NCBI RefSeq assembly: GCF_022397915.1
Contig: NZ_JAKEUO010000009.1
Location: 122,665 to 186,664, forward strand
Direction: 5' to 3'
Source of the DNA: Vibrio sp. Isolate34
GTDB taxonomy: Bacteria > Pseudomonadota > Gammaproteobacteria > Enterobacterales > Vibrionaceae
Length of the DNA stretch: 64,000 nt
A model generated the notes under the pieces. It saw nothing but the letters and a program-made list of their open reading frames with translations. It made no database searches and was not told the DNA's origin. A program made the position numbers and the translations under genes. Shown piece by piece: positions 17,697 to 26,544 of this stretch (positions are counted from its first letter, which is position 1; the number at the start of each line of letters is the position of its first letter).

Positions 17697-18728
17697 CTAT
17701 CTCAAACTATCAACGATACGGTTACGAATTTGAATGCTGTTGGGTTCTAGCATTTGGTATAGGTAGCTTCGTTCTATTACCTCTTGGCTAGGAAAAAGCT
17801 CAGGATCATTTTGGTACTCTTGAGAGGTTAGTGCTTTTGCCTTGGAATTAGGCGTAGCAAACCCCGAATCCATTGCATTTTTTGCTGCAATATCAGGTTG
17901 TGATAAAAAGGATAGAATGGTGGTTGCTTGCTGAGATAACTCCCCGTTGTTGATTGCGGCAATACACTCTAACCATATCGTTGTGCCTTCTTCTGGAACA
18001 ATGTAAGCCCAATCCGGATTAGGATCTACATCGTTTAATACATAGCTATCACCCGCGTAACCGTAGGCAATATCAATGTTGGCTAGTTTTTCGGGATGAT
18101 GGATGTAATCAACAACATATTCATTGCTTTCGAGGTGAGGCTTCTGTTCCTGCAGTGTTTTATAAGCAATTCTCAGTTCTTGTTCATTGTTGGTAAAAGG
18201 ATTGAATTGATTGACCAGTAAAGCTGTGCTGACCAAATCAGTTGGTTCATAATACATACTGATTCGGCCACTATTTTTTATATCGGGCACGAGTATGTCA
18301 TTCCAAGAGCTCGGTGTTTCTATTTTGTCGCTTCGGTAAAGAATACCAGAGGTACCCCAAGCGTAAGGGATGCCATACTCGCCGCACCCATCGACCCATC
18401 TCGAGTCAAAGTTACTTGCGAGGGATTCTTGTAAATCACTCAGGTCGTGAAACAGGCCCTGCTTGGCTAATGCTTTTAGCTTCATACTTTCTATAACAAC
18501 CAGTTCAAATGCGCTACGACGTTCGCTCAATAACACTTCGTCTCGAATGGATTCATCAGAAAAGTATTGCTGCTTCAAAGTAATACCGTATGCGTCGCTC
18601 AGTGTGGTAATGACACTTTCAGATAAGAATTCATCCCAGTTATAAAGGTAAATATCATGCTGCTGGCTAAAAGCAAAACCAGAAAAAAAGGATGATGATG
18701 CGAGAATTGAAACGTAATAAGCCTTCAC
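17697..18728 (-). CDS. NspS/PotD-like periplasmic polyamine-binding protein
   Basis: 343 residues with a signal peptide (about 1-21, ending FAFS). The mature start DIYLYNWDEFLSESVI is typical of PotD/PotF spermidine-putrescine-binding proteins, as is GIPYAWGTSGILYRSDKI near residue 120. There is no ABC permease or ATPase gene beside it. Instead it forms an operon with a GGDEF/EAL membrane protein, the arrangement of the NspS-MbaA system, which reads out environmental norspermidine and spermidine for biofilm control. The role here is inferred from this order. Confidence 0.8.
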   Translation of the reverse strand: MKAYYVSILASSSFFSGFAFSQQHDIYLYNWDEFLSESVITTLSDAYGITLKQQYFSDESIRDEVLLSERRSAFELVVIESMKLKALAKQGLFHDLSDLQESLASNFDSRWVDGCGEYGIPYAWGTSGILYRSDKIETPSSWNDILVPDIKNSGRISMYYEPTDLVSTALLVNQFNPFTNNEQELRIAYKTLQEQKPHLESNEYVVDYIHHPEKLANIDIAYGYAGDSYVLNDVDPNPDWAYIVPEEGTTIWLECIAAINNGELSQQATTILSFLSQPDIAAKNAMDSGFATPNSKAKALTSQEYQNDPELFPSQEVIERSYLYQMLEPNSIQIRNRIVDSLR

Positions 18729-19201
18729 TGACGGATTCCTTTCGCACGGTGTTTAATAAAATCGTAGCCCAAAATTTGCAACATGTTTCAAATTTACGCC
18801 TCTTATTTTAGTACAACCTAATGCATTGCATGTGAGTCCTTAAGTTTGAAACTGAACGTTACAAGCGAAAAAAGGCATGGTCTCATACATATCTATTTAA
18901 AATTAATGGCTTAGAAAATAACTGTCATAGTGTTGTAATTAAAATGTCACAGTATGTGGGCGTATTCATCACATTTTGCTTAGGGCTAGCGTTAAGAAAG
19001 GTGGGAGAGCGACTTTGTTCTCATGCTTCGTGTTCTTTTTTCTGTGAAAGGAGCTAGATTATTCTTTGTTTATCATTTTGTTACTTCTTGAATAAGTATC
19101 GACAAAGTTATCGTTAATTACTTGTAGCACAGAGTGATTGTGCTTATTGTTGTCTGCAATATCTGTTCATTGTTTAAGTTATGTCGGCATCAGGAGTCAT
19201 T
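18729..19201. other. 473-bp AT-rich divergent intergenic region
   Basis: It lies between the NspS-like operon and the PhzF gene, transcribed away from each other, and presumably holds both promoters. No convincing operator, repeat or RNA structure was seen. Confidence 0.45.
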
Positions 19202-20032
19202 GTGGGTTTAGAGATATATCAAGTGGATTCGTTTACAAATCAAGCATTTAAAGGGAGCCCTGCCGGTGTTTGTATCTCCCAAGAGCCTTTGGATGAGTCG
19301 TTAATGTTTTCAATCGCTGAAGAGATGGCGGTATCCGAAACGGCTTTTCTTTCGCTTAATAGCATGACGCTTAAATGGTTCACTCCCGAAGTCGAGGTGA
19401 AGCTGTGTGGGCACGGCACCTTAGCGACTGTCCATGTAATGAAAGAACAAGGCTTGGTAAAAACAGGTGACATGGTAGCGTTTAACACCTTATCTGGAGA
19501 GTTATCTGCCACCGTTGGTGAATCGTCAATTGAGCTTGATTTCCCTAGTACCCAATTATCTTCGAACCAGCTATCTTCGAATCAGCTATCTTCGAATTCT
19601 GAACTCAACCTCGCATTGTTAGAGCACCTTGGGCTATCACTGGATCAAGTGGTTTCGTTTAGAGAGTTTGATTCTAAACAGCTGATTGAAGTAACTGACG
19701 AAAACGTGTTGTTGGCTCTTGCACCCAACTTTGATGCCTTGAAAGGTATGAAGGGGCGAGGTGTTGTCGTGACGGCATTGTCGTCGAATTCTGAACTTGA
19801 CTTTGTTTCTCGTTACTTTGCACCTTGGGTGGGCGTCAATGAGGATCCGGTTACTGGCTCGGCGCATTGCGCACTCACGCTGCATTGGGCAGATAAGTTA
19901 AATAAATGCAGTTTCAGTGCCTATCAGGCATCACGTCGTGGCGGGTACATGTCGACCGAATTATTGGATAATGGGCGCATAAAGCTGATTGGCTCTGCTA
20001 CAACTGTGATCAGTGGTGTGTTAAAAGTTTAA
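19202..20032 (+). CDS. PhzF-family isomerase-like protein
   Basis: 276 residues from the preferred GTG start at 19202, which has aggag five bases upstream and gives the family N-terminus GLEIYQVDSFTNQAFKGSPA; an ATG at 19181 in the same frame lacks a site. Members fold like diaminopimelate epimerase. The catalytic Glu lies in MAVSETAFL near residue 43, CGHGTLATVHV follows near 70, and EDPVTGSAHC near 223. No phenazine genes are nearby, so it is a stand-alone member of unknown substrate. Between residues about 118 and 133 a 15-bp repeat adds the in-frame run LSSNQLSSNQLSSN in a surface region. Confidence 0.85.
   Translation: MGLEIYQVDSFTNQAFKGSPAGVCISQEPLDESLMFSIAEEMAVSETAFLSLNSMTLKWFTPEVEVKLCGHGTLATVHVMKEQGLVKTGDMVAFNTLSGELSATVGESSIELDFPSTQLSSNQLSSNQLSSNSELNLALLEHLGLSLDQVVSFREFDSKQLIEVTDENVLLALAPNFDALKGMKGRGVVVTALSSNSELDFVSRYFAPWVGVNEDPVTGSAHCALTLHWADKLNKCSFSAYQASRRGGYMSTELLDNGRIKLIGSATTVISGVLKV
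19553..19597 (+). repeat. In-frame 15-bp tandem repeat inside the PhzF gene
   Basis: Three 15-bp units start at 19553, 19568 and 19583; units two and three are identical. They encode the pentapeptide repeat LSSNQ. The following LSSNSEL recurs about 190 bp downstream, with the 14-mer tcgaattctgaact shared. Confidence 0.8.
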
Positions 20033-20135
20033 GGCGTTATTGGCTGTATCTGTTTGAGCTCATCAAGCGAGTTCGTTCGATTATTGATGATTGAATTAAA
20101 CGGCTAGGGCGTAAGTTATTATTGAAGGAATCACT

Positions 20136-20639
20136 GTGTCAGCGTTTTATCTATCTCAAGTCTTAGTCGCCATTGCTATTTGCTTCGATCTTCTGTCATT
20201 CCAGTTCAAAGAAAGGAAGAAAATCGTCACGTGTTTGTTCTTTGCAGGCGTGCTTATTTCAAGCCACTTTATTTTATTAGAGCAGTGGACGGCGGCAAGC
20301 TTAATGACGATTGCCACGATTCGTTATTTGACGAGTGTGTTCTCTACTTCGTCCAAGTTTAAGTATTTGTTCTGTTCGATGTCTGTAGTTGCGACAGCAG
20401 TCACGTACTCTGGGCTGACCAGCATATTGAGTTGTTTTGCCTCTGTGTTTCAAACCTTTGCTGCGTTTAATAAGGATGACCGTCGATTAAGAGAGCTAAT
20501 GATCATCGGAACTAGCTTTTGGTTGGTCCATAACTACCTGGTTGGCTCTCCAACGGCGGTGCTGATGGAAGCGCTGTTTATTTGCAGTAACTTGGTCGGC
20601 TATTACCGTTTTTACTTCAAAAAGAATGCCATCGCTTAG
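20136..20639 (+). CDS. YgjV-family inner-membrane protein
   Basis: 167 residues with about five to six membrane helices that fill most of the length. The start is GTG with aaggaa about 8 bases upstream. Features such as the N-terminal SQVLVAIAICFDLLSFQFK and the helix pair around FQTFAAFNKDDRRLRELM match the YgjV family of small membrane proteins, whose function is unknown to me. It stands between PhzF and an acetyltransferase gene on the same strand, with short gaps. Confidence 0.72.
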   Translation: MSAFYLSQVLVAIAICFDLLSFQFKERKKIVTCLFFAGVLISSHFILLEQWTAASLMTIATIRYLTSVFSTSSKFKYLFCSMSVVATAVTYSGLTSILSCFASVFQTFAAFNKDDRRLRELMIIGTSFWLVHNYLVGSPTAVLMEALFICSNLVGYYRFYFKKNAIA

Positions 20640-20694
20640 AGTTTTAGTCTTGATGGCTAAACCCAAAACACTAAAGACATGAGAGGAGTATGTC

Positions 20695-21159
20695 GTGGTT
20701 AGAATTAGAAATTACCAACCTAGTGATAGCAAAGCGCTATGGGAGATCTATTTTCATACCGTCCGTAATATTAACGTTCGCGATTACTCTCAAGAACAAG
20801 TAGAGGCTTGGGCGCCAAGTGACTTTGCTTCGGAACTGTGGGAAAAATGTCTTCGTCGTATACAGCCCTTTGTGGCCGAATTAGACGGGCGCGTTGTTGG
20901 GTATACTGACCTTCAACCAAGTGGGTTAATTGACCATTTTTTCTGTCATCACGAATATCAAGGTAAAGGCGTAGGAAGAGCTTTGATGGAGCACGTATTT
21001 TCAGTCGGCAGAGTGCGTGGTGTTTCTCGATACTTCTCAGAGGTGAGTATTACCGCCAGACCTTTCTATGAGCATCTTGGCTTCAAGATTGTGAACGAAC
21101 AAGAAGTCGATATGCGAGGCGTAAAACTGACGAATTACGTGATGGAGAAAGTGACCTAG
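20695..21159 (+). CDS. GNAT-family N-acetyltransferase
   Basis: A 154-residue single-domain acetyltransferase. The acetyl-CoA loop reads YQGKGVGRALMEHVF near residue 88 (consensus Q-x-x-G-x-G/A), and the C-terminal motif ARPFYEHLGFKIVNEQEVDM is typical. The GTG start has agaggag about 8 bases upstream. The acceptor substrate is unknown. Confidence 0.85.
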   Translation: MVRIRNYQPSDSKALWEIYFHTVRNINVRDYSQEQVEAWAPSDFASELWEKCLRRIQPFVAELDGRVVGYTDLQPSGLIDHFFCHHEYQGKGVGRALMEHVFSVGRVRGVSRYFSEVSITARPFYEHLGFKIVNEQEVDMRGVKLTNYVMEKVT

Positions 21160-21255
21160 TAGCCTGAGCTAACCATCAATAGCGTCGGCGATTTCGAGTT
21201 ACGTGCATCTTTATTGGTCTAATCTAAACTAATAAGACTACATGGAGTGTGGCTC

Positions 21256-21456
21256 ATGAATATTGTACTTAGTAATAAAATCCTCGTTTTAATTTCCTCT
21301 CTCTCATTGGCGGCAGGGATATTGGCTTTGAAGTTCGGCTTCGAAGGGTTATTCCCGATCTTTGTCGTCGTTATTTCTTTCTTTTCTGTCGTTATCAATC
21401 TGTATTTACTGTGTATCAGTCGAGAAGGCAAAGATGTCTCCGATTCCTATCAATAA
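21256..21456 (+). CDS. Small two-helix membrane protein
   Basis: 66 residues from the ATG at 21256, chosen because ggag lies eight bases before it. Two hydrophobic helices (about 8-24 and 30-52) are followed by a short charged tail SREGKDVSDSYQ. No family recognised. Confidence 0.55.
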   Translation: MNIVLSNKILVLISSLSLAAGILALKFGFEGLFPIFVVVISFFSVVINLYLLCISREGKDVSDSYQ

Positions 21457-21653
21457 GCTAATACAGCTCGTCCCGAAGCATTAACCAAAGGGTTTGAAAA
21501 ACATAAGAAATAATCGACATGAATGACCGGATTTTATTTCTTATGATTCTCAAATTTGCGACATTTGTTGGTGGCTTTTTTTACCATGTTCTTAAGAATT
21601 TTTCCAGGTTGCATATAGTATGCAGGCTGATTTAGTTTAATTGAGGAATCCAA

Positions 21654-21950
21654 GTGGGAATAGAAGCTTTGGCGTTTGTAATGGACGCTTTAATCACGGC
21701 ATGTTGTATGTACGTTGCCTCGAAAATGTCTTTTGTTGTTGCCGATTTTAAATCCCTTCTGACCATCGCTGTTATCGTTGCTTTAGTGTCGTTGATTCCA
21801 ACTGTAGGGTGGGTTTTAGGGTTGATCCTTTTCGTATTCCTTCTCGGGAAGGCAACGCACGCGAGTATTGGTGACTGTATTTGGGTAGTGGTGTTTACCA
21901 AGGTCGTGTCGATGGCGGCTTTTTTGATATTCGGACGTTTGTTTGTCTAG
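21654..21950 (+). CDS. Small three-helix membrane protein
   Basis: 98 residues, GTG start with gaggaa about 7 bases upstream. Three hydrophobic segments (about 5-25, 32-65, 73-95) cover nearly the whole chain. Family not recognised; it probably resides in the inner membrane. Confidence 0.6.
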   Translation: MGIEALAFVMDALITACCMYVASKMSFVVADFKSLLTIAVIVALVSLIPTVGWVLGLILFVFLLGKATHASIGDCIWVVVFTKVVSMAAFLIFGRLFV

Positions 21951-22012
21951 TTGTACATGCAAAAGAAAGTTCGCCTTCTTTGATGACGAAACTCAGTTAG
22001 CTCTAAACACGA

Positions 22013-22039
22013 AAAGGGTGTGAACCAGTCACACCCTTT
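22013..22039. terminator. Bidirectional terminator
   Basis: aaagggtgtga pairs with tcacaccctt around loop accag, with A/T-rich flanks on both sides. It separates the small membrane gene (plus) from the convergent fasciclin gene (minus). Confidence 0.8.
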
Positions 22040-22079
22040 AAAGAATTTTTGAAGGCTTATTACTCACTTTAACCATTGA

Positions 22080-22577
22080 TTATTTTGGTAATAGTACCGC
22101 ATCAATCACATGGATGACGCCGTTGCTTGCTTCAACGTCTGGCATCACGACTTTGGCTTTGTTAATCATCACACTGCCATGATCAATCCCTACCATTACA
22201 GCTTCACCTTGGACTGTGACTGCACTGTTCAGTTTCATTACTTCAGCCGCCATAATTTTCCCAGGTACGACATGATAAGTCAGCACTGCGACTAACTTGT
22301 CTTTATTCTCTGGTTTCAACAGCATATCGACCGTTCCCTTTGGCAATGCAGCAAATGCCTCATCGGTTGGGGCGAATACGGTAAATGGTCCGTCGCCTTT
22401 CAATGTATCCACTAAGCCTGCTGCTTTTACCGCCGCGACTAAGGTTGTGAACGAGCCATTTTCTGCAGCCACATCAACGATGTCTTTCTTCATACCATGA
22501 TGATCCGCATGAGCAAAAGCTGTGAAAAGAAGCGATGCAAATAGTACTGACAGAGTCTTGCTTAAATAATTAAACAT
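22080..22577 (-). CDS. Secreted fasciclin-domain protein
   Basis: 165 residues: a signal peptide to about AHA (residue 24), then one complete fasciclin (FAS1) domain. The family motifs are visible: [15 protein letters not shown] near residue 67, [15 protein letters not shown] near 99 and [15 protein letters not shown] at the C-terminus. Such bacterial proteins are exported and are thought to act in adhesion, but the role is not established. It is a single gene with its own terminator. Confidence 0.9.
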   Translation of the reverse strand: MFNYLSKTLSVLFASLLFTAFAHADHHGMKKDIVDVAAENGSFTTLVAAVKAAGLVDTLKGDGPFTVFAPTDEAFAALPKGTVDMLLKPENKDKLVAVLTYHVVPGKIMAAEVMKLNSAVTVQGEAVMVGIDHGSVMINKAKVVMPDVEASNGVIHVIDAVLLPK

Positions 22578-22780
22578 ATTGTAGTCCTTTGAGTTTGTCC
22601 GTGATTTCCGAGAGGTATTACGAAAGCTTTAAAGCGATAGATCAATTTATTGCACCCTCGTAACGCTTATTTCAACAACCAGAGTCATCAGATGGATAAA
22701 AAGTCCATGTTAAATGCTTGTTGTAATTCCATTTTGGTACTTATAGTTACTGGGTGGTTATTCAAATAGCGGATGTGAAT

Positions 22781-23764
22781 ATGAGATTTGTTTTACCAGT
22801 TGTGTTTTCGGCAGTTGCTTCAATGCCTGCTTATAGTGGCCTTGCCCCAAGTGAAGGTTTCAACGGTAACTTCAGTGTTTTGGTCGGTTCCTATTCAGAC
22901 AGTAGTAACCTGAGTACCGAGCAAGACTCGAATTAAACAAGCAATAACATGGAAGGAGACAGCGAAAACCAAGGGTTACTTGGCTTTCTCGGAATCGTTC
23001 AATACACCTTTGGTGAATCTCTAACTCACCAAGTGTATGCCGGTACTACCCGAGAGGATATCGCGACAGGTACCATTGCGTTTGAGATCGGTTACCGACA
23101 TCAACTGTCTGGTGGCACTATATTAGATGTCTCTGTGTTGCCGACACTTATCTCTGGTAAGGCTTGGTCGGATCCTTACGCCGTTGGTGTCAATCGCAAC
23201 GAAACCGATGTGAAAGGTAATGTAGGACGACTACGATTGAGCAACATTGGTGGAACTGCCTTCCAAACGGATTTCGCGATTGGCGAATCTGATGTTGATG
23301 ACGAGTTATCAGGCACTCAATCCTTATCGGCACAAGACGCAGCGTTGTTAGATAGAGAAACAACCTATTTGTATGCCAAAGCAGGTTATCGCTTTATATT
23401 GCCAAACCAAGCAGGTATTTTCGTACCTTCTATGGTGTATTTCAGTTCAAATGCAGAAGGCGGCGCACTGATCTTTGACACCTACGGTATCGAATTAAAT
23501 TACGCGAAGAGAATTGGTCGTCATGGTTTTGTTATCACATTAGATGCTAATGACCGACAGTATGATGAAGCGAATCCGATTTATGGAAAAGCTCGTGAAG
23601 AGAACGAATACGGCGGCTTCTTAGCGTATGAATTTGTCGGATTGATGGGTTATGAAGATTGGGCGTTTATCAGCTTACTTGGTCTAAGAACGATTGATTC
23701 CAATATCGACTTCTATAATTCTGAACAGGTACTTGCGAGCGTCGGTGTCGACTATAAGTTCTAA
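22781..23764 (+). pseudogene. DUF2860-like outer-membrane protein gene interrupted by one TAA
   Basis: The reading frame begins at ATG 22781 with a signal peptide (MRFVLPVVFSAVASMPAYS) and reaches codon 51, then meets TAA at 22934-22936. The same frame continues without another stop to 23764, giving about 328 codons in all. The remainder is a beta-barrel-like chain that ends in VDYKF, with many alternating strands and acidic loops, and resembles the DUF2860 family common in vibrios. Both sides read smoothly in one frame, so a single substitution (for example from CAA, AAA or GAA) explains the break. A sequencing error is possible. Without repair the protein is lost, since the later ATG at 22949 gives no signal peptide. 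Confidence 0.75.
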
Positions 23765-23925
23765 GGGTTAGCTATTCCGAAGCGTTGTATAACGCTAAGA
23801 TTTCGTTGAGTTTATTATCTGTTTAATTATTTCGAGCACTTATAATCTTTAAGGTTGTAGGTGCTCGTTGCTATCCGTAGTATGAAAGTCGTTCAGTTAA
23901 AAAGATCAGATAGTAAGGAAGCGCT

Positions 23926-24420
23926 TTGGAAGTACAAATTAGACACCTAGAACTCACAGACAACCAAGATATTTTTGATATTTATCGTCATCCATCAGTA
24001 TCAGAAAACACCTCACAAAAGCCTTTCCTCAGCTCTGATCAAGTGGAGCGACTGTTTGGTCACTCAGACCATTTCACTTTAGTCGCTGAAGTGTCAGGTA
24101 AAGTCGTTGGGCACATTACTTTATTTATGACGACCAAGGTTCGAGATAGACACTCTGCTGGCCTCGGGATTGCGATTCACCCAGACAACCACGGTCAAGG
24201 GGTAGGTAAGGCGTTAATGCAAGAAGCGATCAATCAGGCCGATAACTGGCTTAACCTCGTTAGGCTTGAGTTAGAGGTTCATGCAGATAATCACGGTGCG
24301 ATTGCTTTATATGAAGGCGTCGGTTTTCAATTAGAAGGCACCAAAAGGCTGAGCACATTCAAAGGCGGCAAATACATTGATATGCTGCTGATGTCGAGAA
24401 TCAGACCTGACTACCTTTGA
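23926..24420 (+). CDS. GNAT-family N-acetyltransferase
   Basis: 164 residues with TTG start; aaggaa about 5 bases upstream supports it and no ATG is better. Acetyl-CoA loop is HGQGVGKALMQEAI near residue 93 and the C-terminal motif is ALYEGVGFQLEGTKR. The chain resembles the RimJ/YhhY-type acetyltransferases that act on amines or amino acids. Substrate unknown. It is a monocistronic gene just before the riboswitch. Confidence 0.82.
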   Translation: MEVQIRHLELTDNQDIFDIYRHPSVSENTSQKPFLSSDQVERLFGHSDHFTLVAEVSGKVVGHITLFMTTKVRDRHSAGLGIAIHPDNHGQGVGKALMQEAINQADNWLNLVRLELEVHADNHGAIALYEGVGFQLEGTKRLSTFKGGKYIDMLLMSRIRPDYL

Positions 24421-24503
24421 TCGCTAGCTAAATCGGTTTTTGCTATATTACTGAGTAATTGGTTAGTGAAATTCATAGTGAATTGTGTATAGTGGCAACC
24501 GTT

Positions 24504-24574
24504 TGCTTCGTATAACCCCAATGATATGGTTTGGGGGTCTCTACCAGCTCCCGAAAAGTGCTGATTACGAAGGG
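24504..24574 (+). promoter_or_regulatory. Adenine-type purine riboswitch upstream of add
   Basis: P1 pairs cttcgta (24506-24512) with tacgaag (24566-24572). P2 pairs ccccaa with tttgggg around the conserved loop tgatatgg. J2/3 reads gtctctacc and J3/1 reads gatt. The base that decides specificity (position 74 in the V. vulnificus numbering) is U, which selects adenine over guanine. P3 is cagctc/gtgctg around ccgaaaa and contains one U-U mismatch. The aptamer lies about 100 bases before the add start, much further than in the compact V. vulnificus switch; an 8-bp hairpin (24594-24601 with 24638-24645) sits between. Confidence 0.9.
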
Positions 24575-24675
24575 TTTAGATCACAATTGTGTTCTTACTC
24601 TTTGTAATGGCGTTCAAAAACATCCTGTCTATTATTTAGAGTAAGTGCACACCTAAAATCCATAGTAGGTTAAAT

Positions 24676-25689
24676 ATGAAAGCATTTATTCAAGGTCTTC
24701 CAAAAGTAGAACTGCATTTACACATTGAAGGCTCTCTCGAACCTGAGTTGCTTTTTCAACTTGCTCAACGCAACGGTATTGAACTGCCTTACTCATCTCC
24801 TGAGCAGTTAAGGCGCGCATACGAATTTGATGACTTGCAGTCGTTTCTCGATATTTATTATCAAGGTGCTGATGCGCTGCGTACCGAACAAGACTTCTAT
24901 GACCTAACATGGGCTTACTTAGAGCGCTGTAAAGCCGATAACGTTATTCATACCGAAATCTTCTTTGATCCTCAGACACATACTGATCGTGGTATTGCAT
25001 TCGACACGGTGATTAACGGTATTCACCATGCGCTTGAACAGGGTCAAAAAGAGCTTGGTATTACCTCTCAAATTATTGCCTGCTTCTTGCGTCACCTGTC
25101 TGAAGAGAGCGCCATTAAAACGTTCGCCGATGTGCTAAAACACAAAGACAAAATCATCGGTGTTGGATTAGATTCTTCAGAGCTAGGACACCCACCAGAG
25201 AAGTTTAAACGCGTATTCCAACAGGCTAAACAAGCGGGATTTTTGACTGTGGCTCATGCTGGTGAAGAAGGGCCAGCTCAAAACATCGTGGATGCGATTG
25301 AGATGCTGAGTGTGAGTCGTGTTGATCATGGTGTGCAGTGCATGACCGATGATGCTTTGATCGCCGAATTGATTGAGACCAAAATGCCGCTGACCGTGTG
25401 TCCATTATCTAACATCAAATTACGCGTATTTGATGTAATGGAAGACCACAACATTGTCGAACTGTTGAGAAAGGGCGTCGCTGTGACCATTAACTCTGAT
25501 GATCCGGCTTACTTTGGTGGCTACATGTCGGATAACTTCAACGCAGTGAGCCAAGCTCATGAGATGACGCAGCAAGAGTTGGTGCAGTTTACTTTGAATG
25601 CCATCGAAGCGAGCTTTATTGAAGAGTCATTGAAGCAGCAATATCGAGATGCCGTTCAAGCGTATCTCATAAAAGCAGCTGAACTGTAG
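24676..25689 (+). CDS. add: Adenosine deaminase (or adenine deaminase of the same family)
   Basis: 337 residues, normal length. A cytoplasmic zinc enzyme that deaminates adenosine or a related purine. Zinc ligands are visible in PKVELHLHIEGSLEPE near residue 10, the catalytic region in VAHAGEEGP near 195 and VSRVDHGVQC near 215, and NSDDPAYFG near 275. The protein resembles the bacterial members that also use adenine. Control by an adenine riboswitch in the leader fits a purine salvage role. Start ATG with gtagg as a weak ribosome site. Confidence 0.92.
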   Translation: MKAFIQGLPKVELHLHIEGSLEPELLFQLAQRNGIELPYSSPEQLRRAYEFDDLQSFLDIYYQGADALRTEQDFYDLTWAYLERCKADNVIHTEIFFDPQTHTDRGIAFDTVINGIHHALEQGQKELGITSQIIACFLRHLSEESAIKTFADVLKHKDKIIGVGLDSSELGHPPEKFKRVFQQAKQAGFLTVAHAGEEGPAQNIVDAIEMLSVSRVDHGVQCMTDDALIAELIETKMPLTVCPLSNIKLRVFDVMEDHNIVELLRKGVAVTINSDDPAYFGGYMSDNFNAVSQAHEMTQQELVQFTLNAIEASFIEESLKQQYRDAVQAYLIKAAEL

Positions 25690-25724
25690 TTTGTTAGCTT
25701 TAATAGATGAGGTTTGCTAGTGCG

Positions 25725-25796
25725 TAGTTTATTAACAGATAGTTTATTAACAGGTAGCCTATTAACGGATAGCTTATTAATAGGTAGCTTGTAGCC
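25725..25796. repeat. 15-bp tandem repeat after add
   Basis: Units start at 25725, 25740, 25755, 25770 and (partial) 25785, exactly 15 bp apart, of the form tag-y-y-t-attaa-y-r-gr. The tract fills the gap between the add stop and the terminator at 25832. Confidence 0.8.
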
Positions 25797-25831
25797 TACG
25801 ATATTTGCAATTCATCCCTCGCAAAAAATAT

Positions 25832-25860
25832 AAACGACCAACCATTGCTGGTCGTTTTTC
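25832..25860. terminator. Bidirectional terminator between add and the DUF2057 gene
   Basis: aaacgacca (25832-25840) pairs with tggtcgttt (25849-25857), followed by T-rich sequence on the plus strand and T-rich sequence on the minus strand. It serves the two convergent genes. Confidence 0.85.
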
Positions 25861-25884
25861 GTTTGAACAAGTGATAAATCGGAT

Positions 25885-26544
25885 CTACTTGTTCACGTAT
25901 TCTTTGAATTTCTGCTTGGTTTCAGCGTCAGCTTTCTCGTACCAGAAATAAAGCATTTCTTCTGCAGTATTCGATGCGTTAGCGTCGATTTTTGCTGGTA
26001 GCGTTACTGGTTGAACAACGGCCGCTGTAGCGCCTGCTGCTGTACCCATTGCTATAGCTGCAATGCCACCTTTCTTGTTGTACTCTTTCGCTTCTTGATG
26101 GTATTTACGACCAATCTGCATACCATCTTTCACTAGCTTGTCTTGCTTAACGCTGATTGAGTTTTGGTCTTCATCAACCAATTTCCAATCAAGGTTCTCA
26201 AAACCTTTCTTCGCTTCAGCGGTATTGCGGTATTTCGGCATATCGAACGTCAATGCGGCGTCCGTTGCGTTAAAAGTAGCAATGATCGCGTCGCTATCAA
26301 CGAATTCGCGGTCGTTACCTTTATCAAAAGCCAGTTGATATTGGAATACGATCTGGTTCTGACCGTCTGGAACGGTTAGCGTTTTATGAGAAGAGAAAAG
26401 ACTACCGTCAAGATCTGGCTTAGCTTCATTAACCGCTAAGACATCTACGTTAGAAGGAACTTCAATGGTTACGTCAGCTAACACGTGTGGTGCTGCGATA
26501 ATTGTGGAAAGCAGCGCAATGGAGTGTAATGTTTTCATAGTCAT
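25885..26544 (-). CDS. DUF2057-family periplasmic protein
   Basis: 219 residues with a signal peptide ending near VLA (residue 23). The mature part begins DVTIEVPSNVDVLAVN and contains the family-typical sequence QNQIVFQYQLAF near residue 62. The C-terminal third holds a Gly/Ala-rich stretch GGIAAIAMGTAAGATAAVV, then EEMLYFWYEKADAETKQKF. It belongs to the DUF2057 group, related to YccT/CsgI of enterics, which restrains curli assembly; whether it does so here is unknown. No strong ribosome site precedes either ATG. Confidence 0.75.
   Translation of the reverse strand: MTMKTLHSIALLSTIIAAPHVLADVTIEVPSNVDVLAVNEAKPDLDGSLFSSHKTLTVPDGQNQIVFQYQLAFDKGNDREFVDSDAIIATFNATDAALTFDMPKYRNTAEAKKGFENLDWKLVDEDQNSISVKQDKLVKDGMQIGRKYHQEAKEYNKKGGIAAIAMGTAAGATAAVVQPVTLPAKIDANASNTAEEMLYFWYEKADAETKQKFKEYVNK

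Noticed and set aside
22949..23764. Independent gene starting at the ATG after the TAA
   Set aside because: It has no signal peptide although the chain is an outer-membrane barrel, and the upstream same-frame part supplies the missing N-terminus.
24607..24639. Possible 10-residue leader peptide between the riboswitch and add
   Set aside because: No ribosome site precedes the ATG and no regulatory codon pattern is visible.
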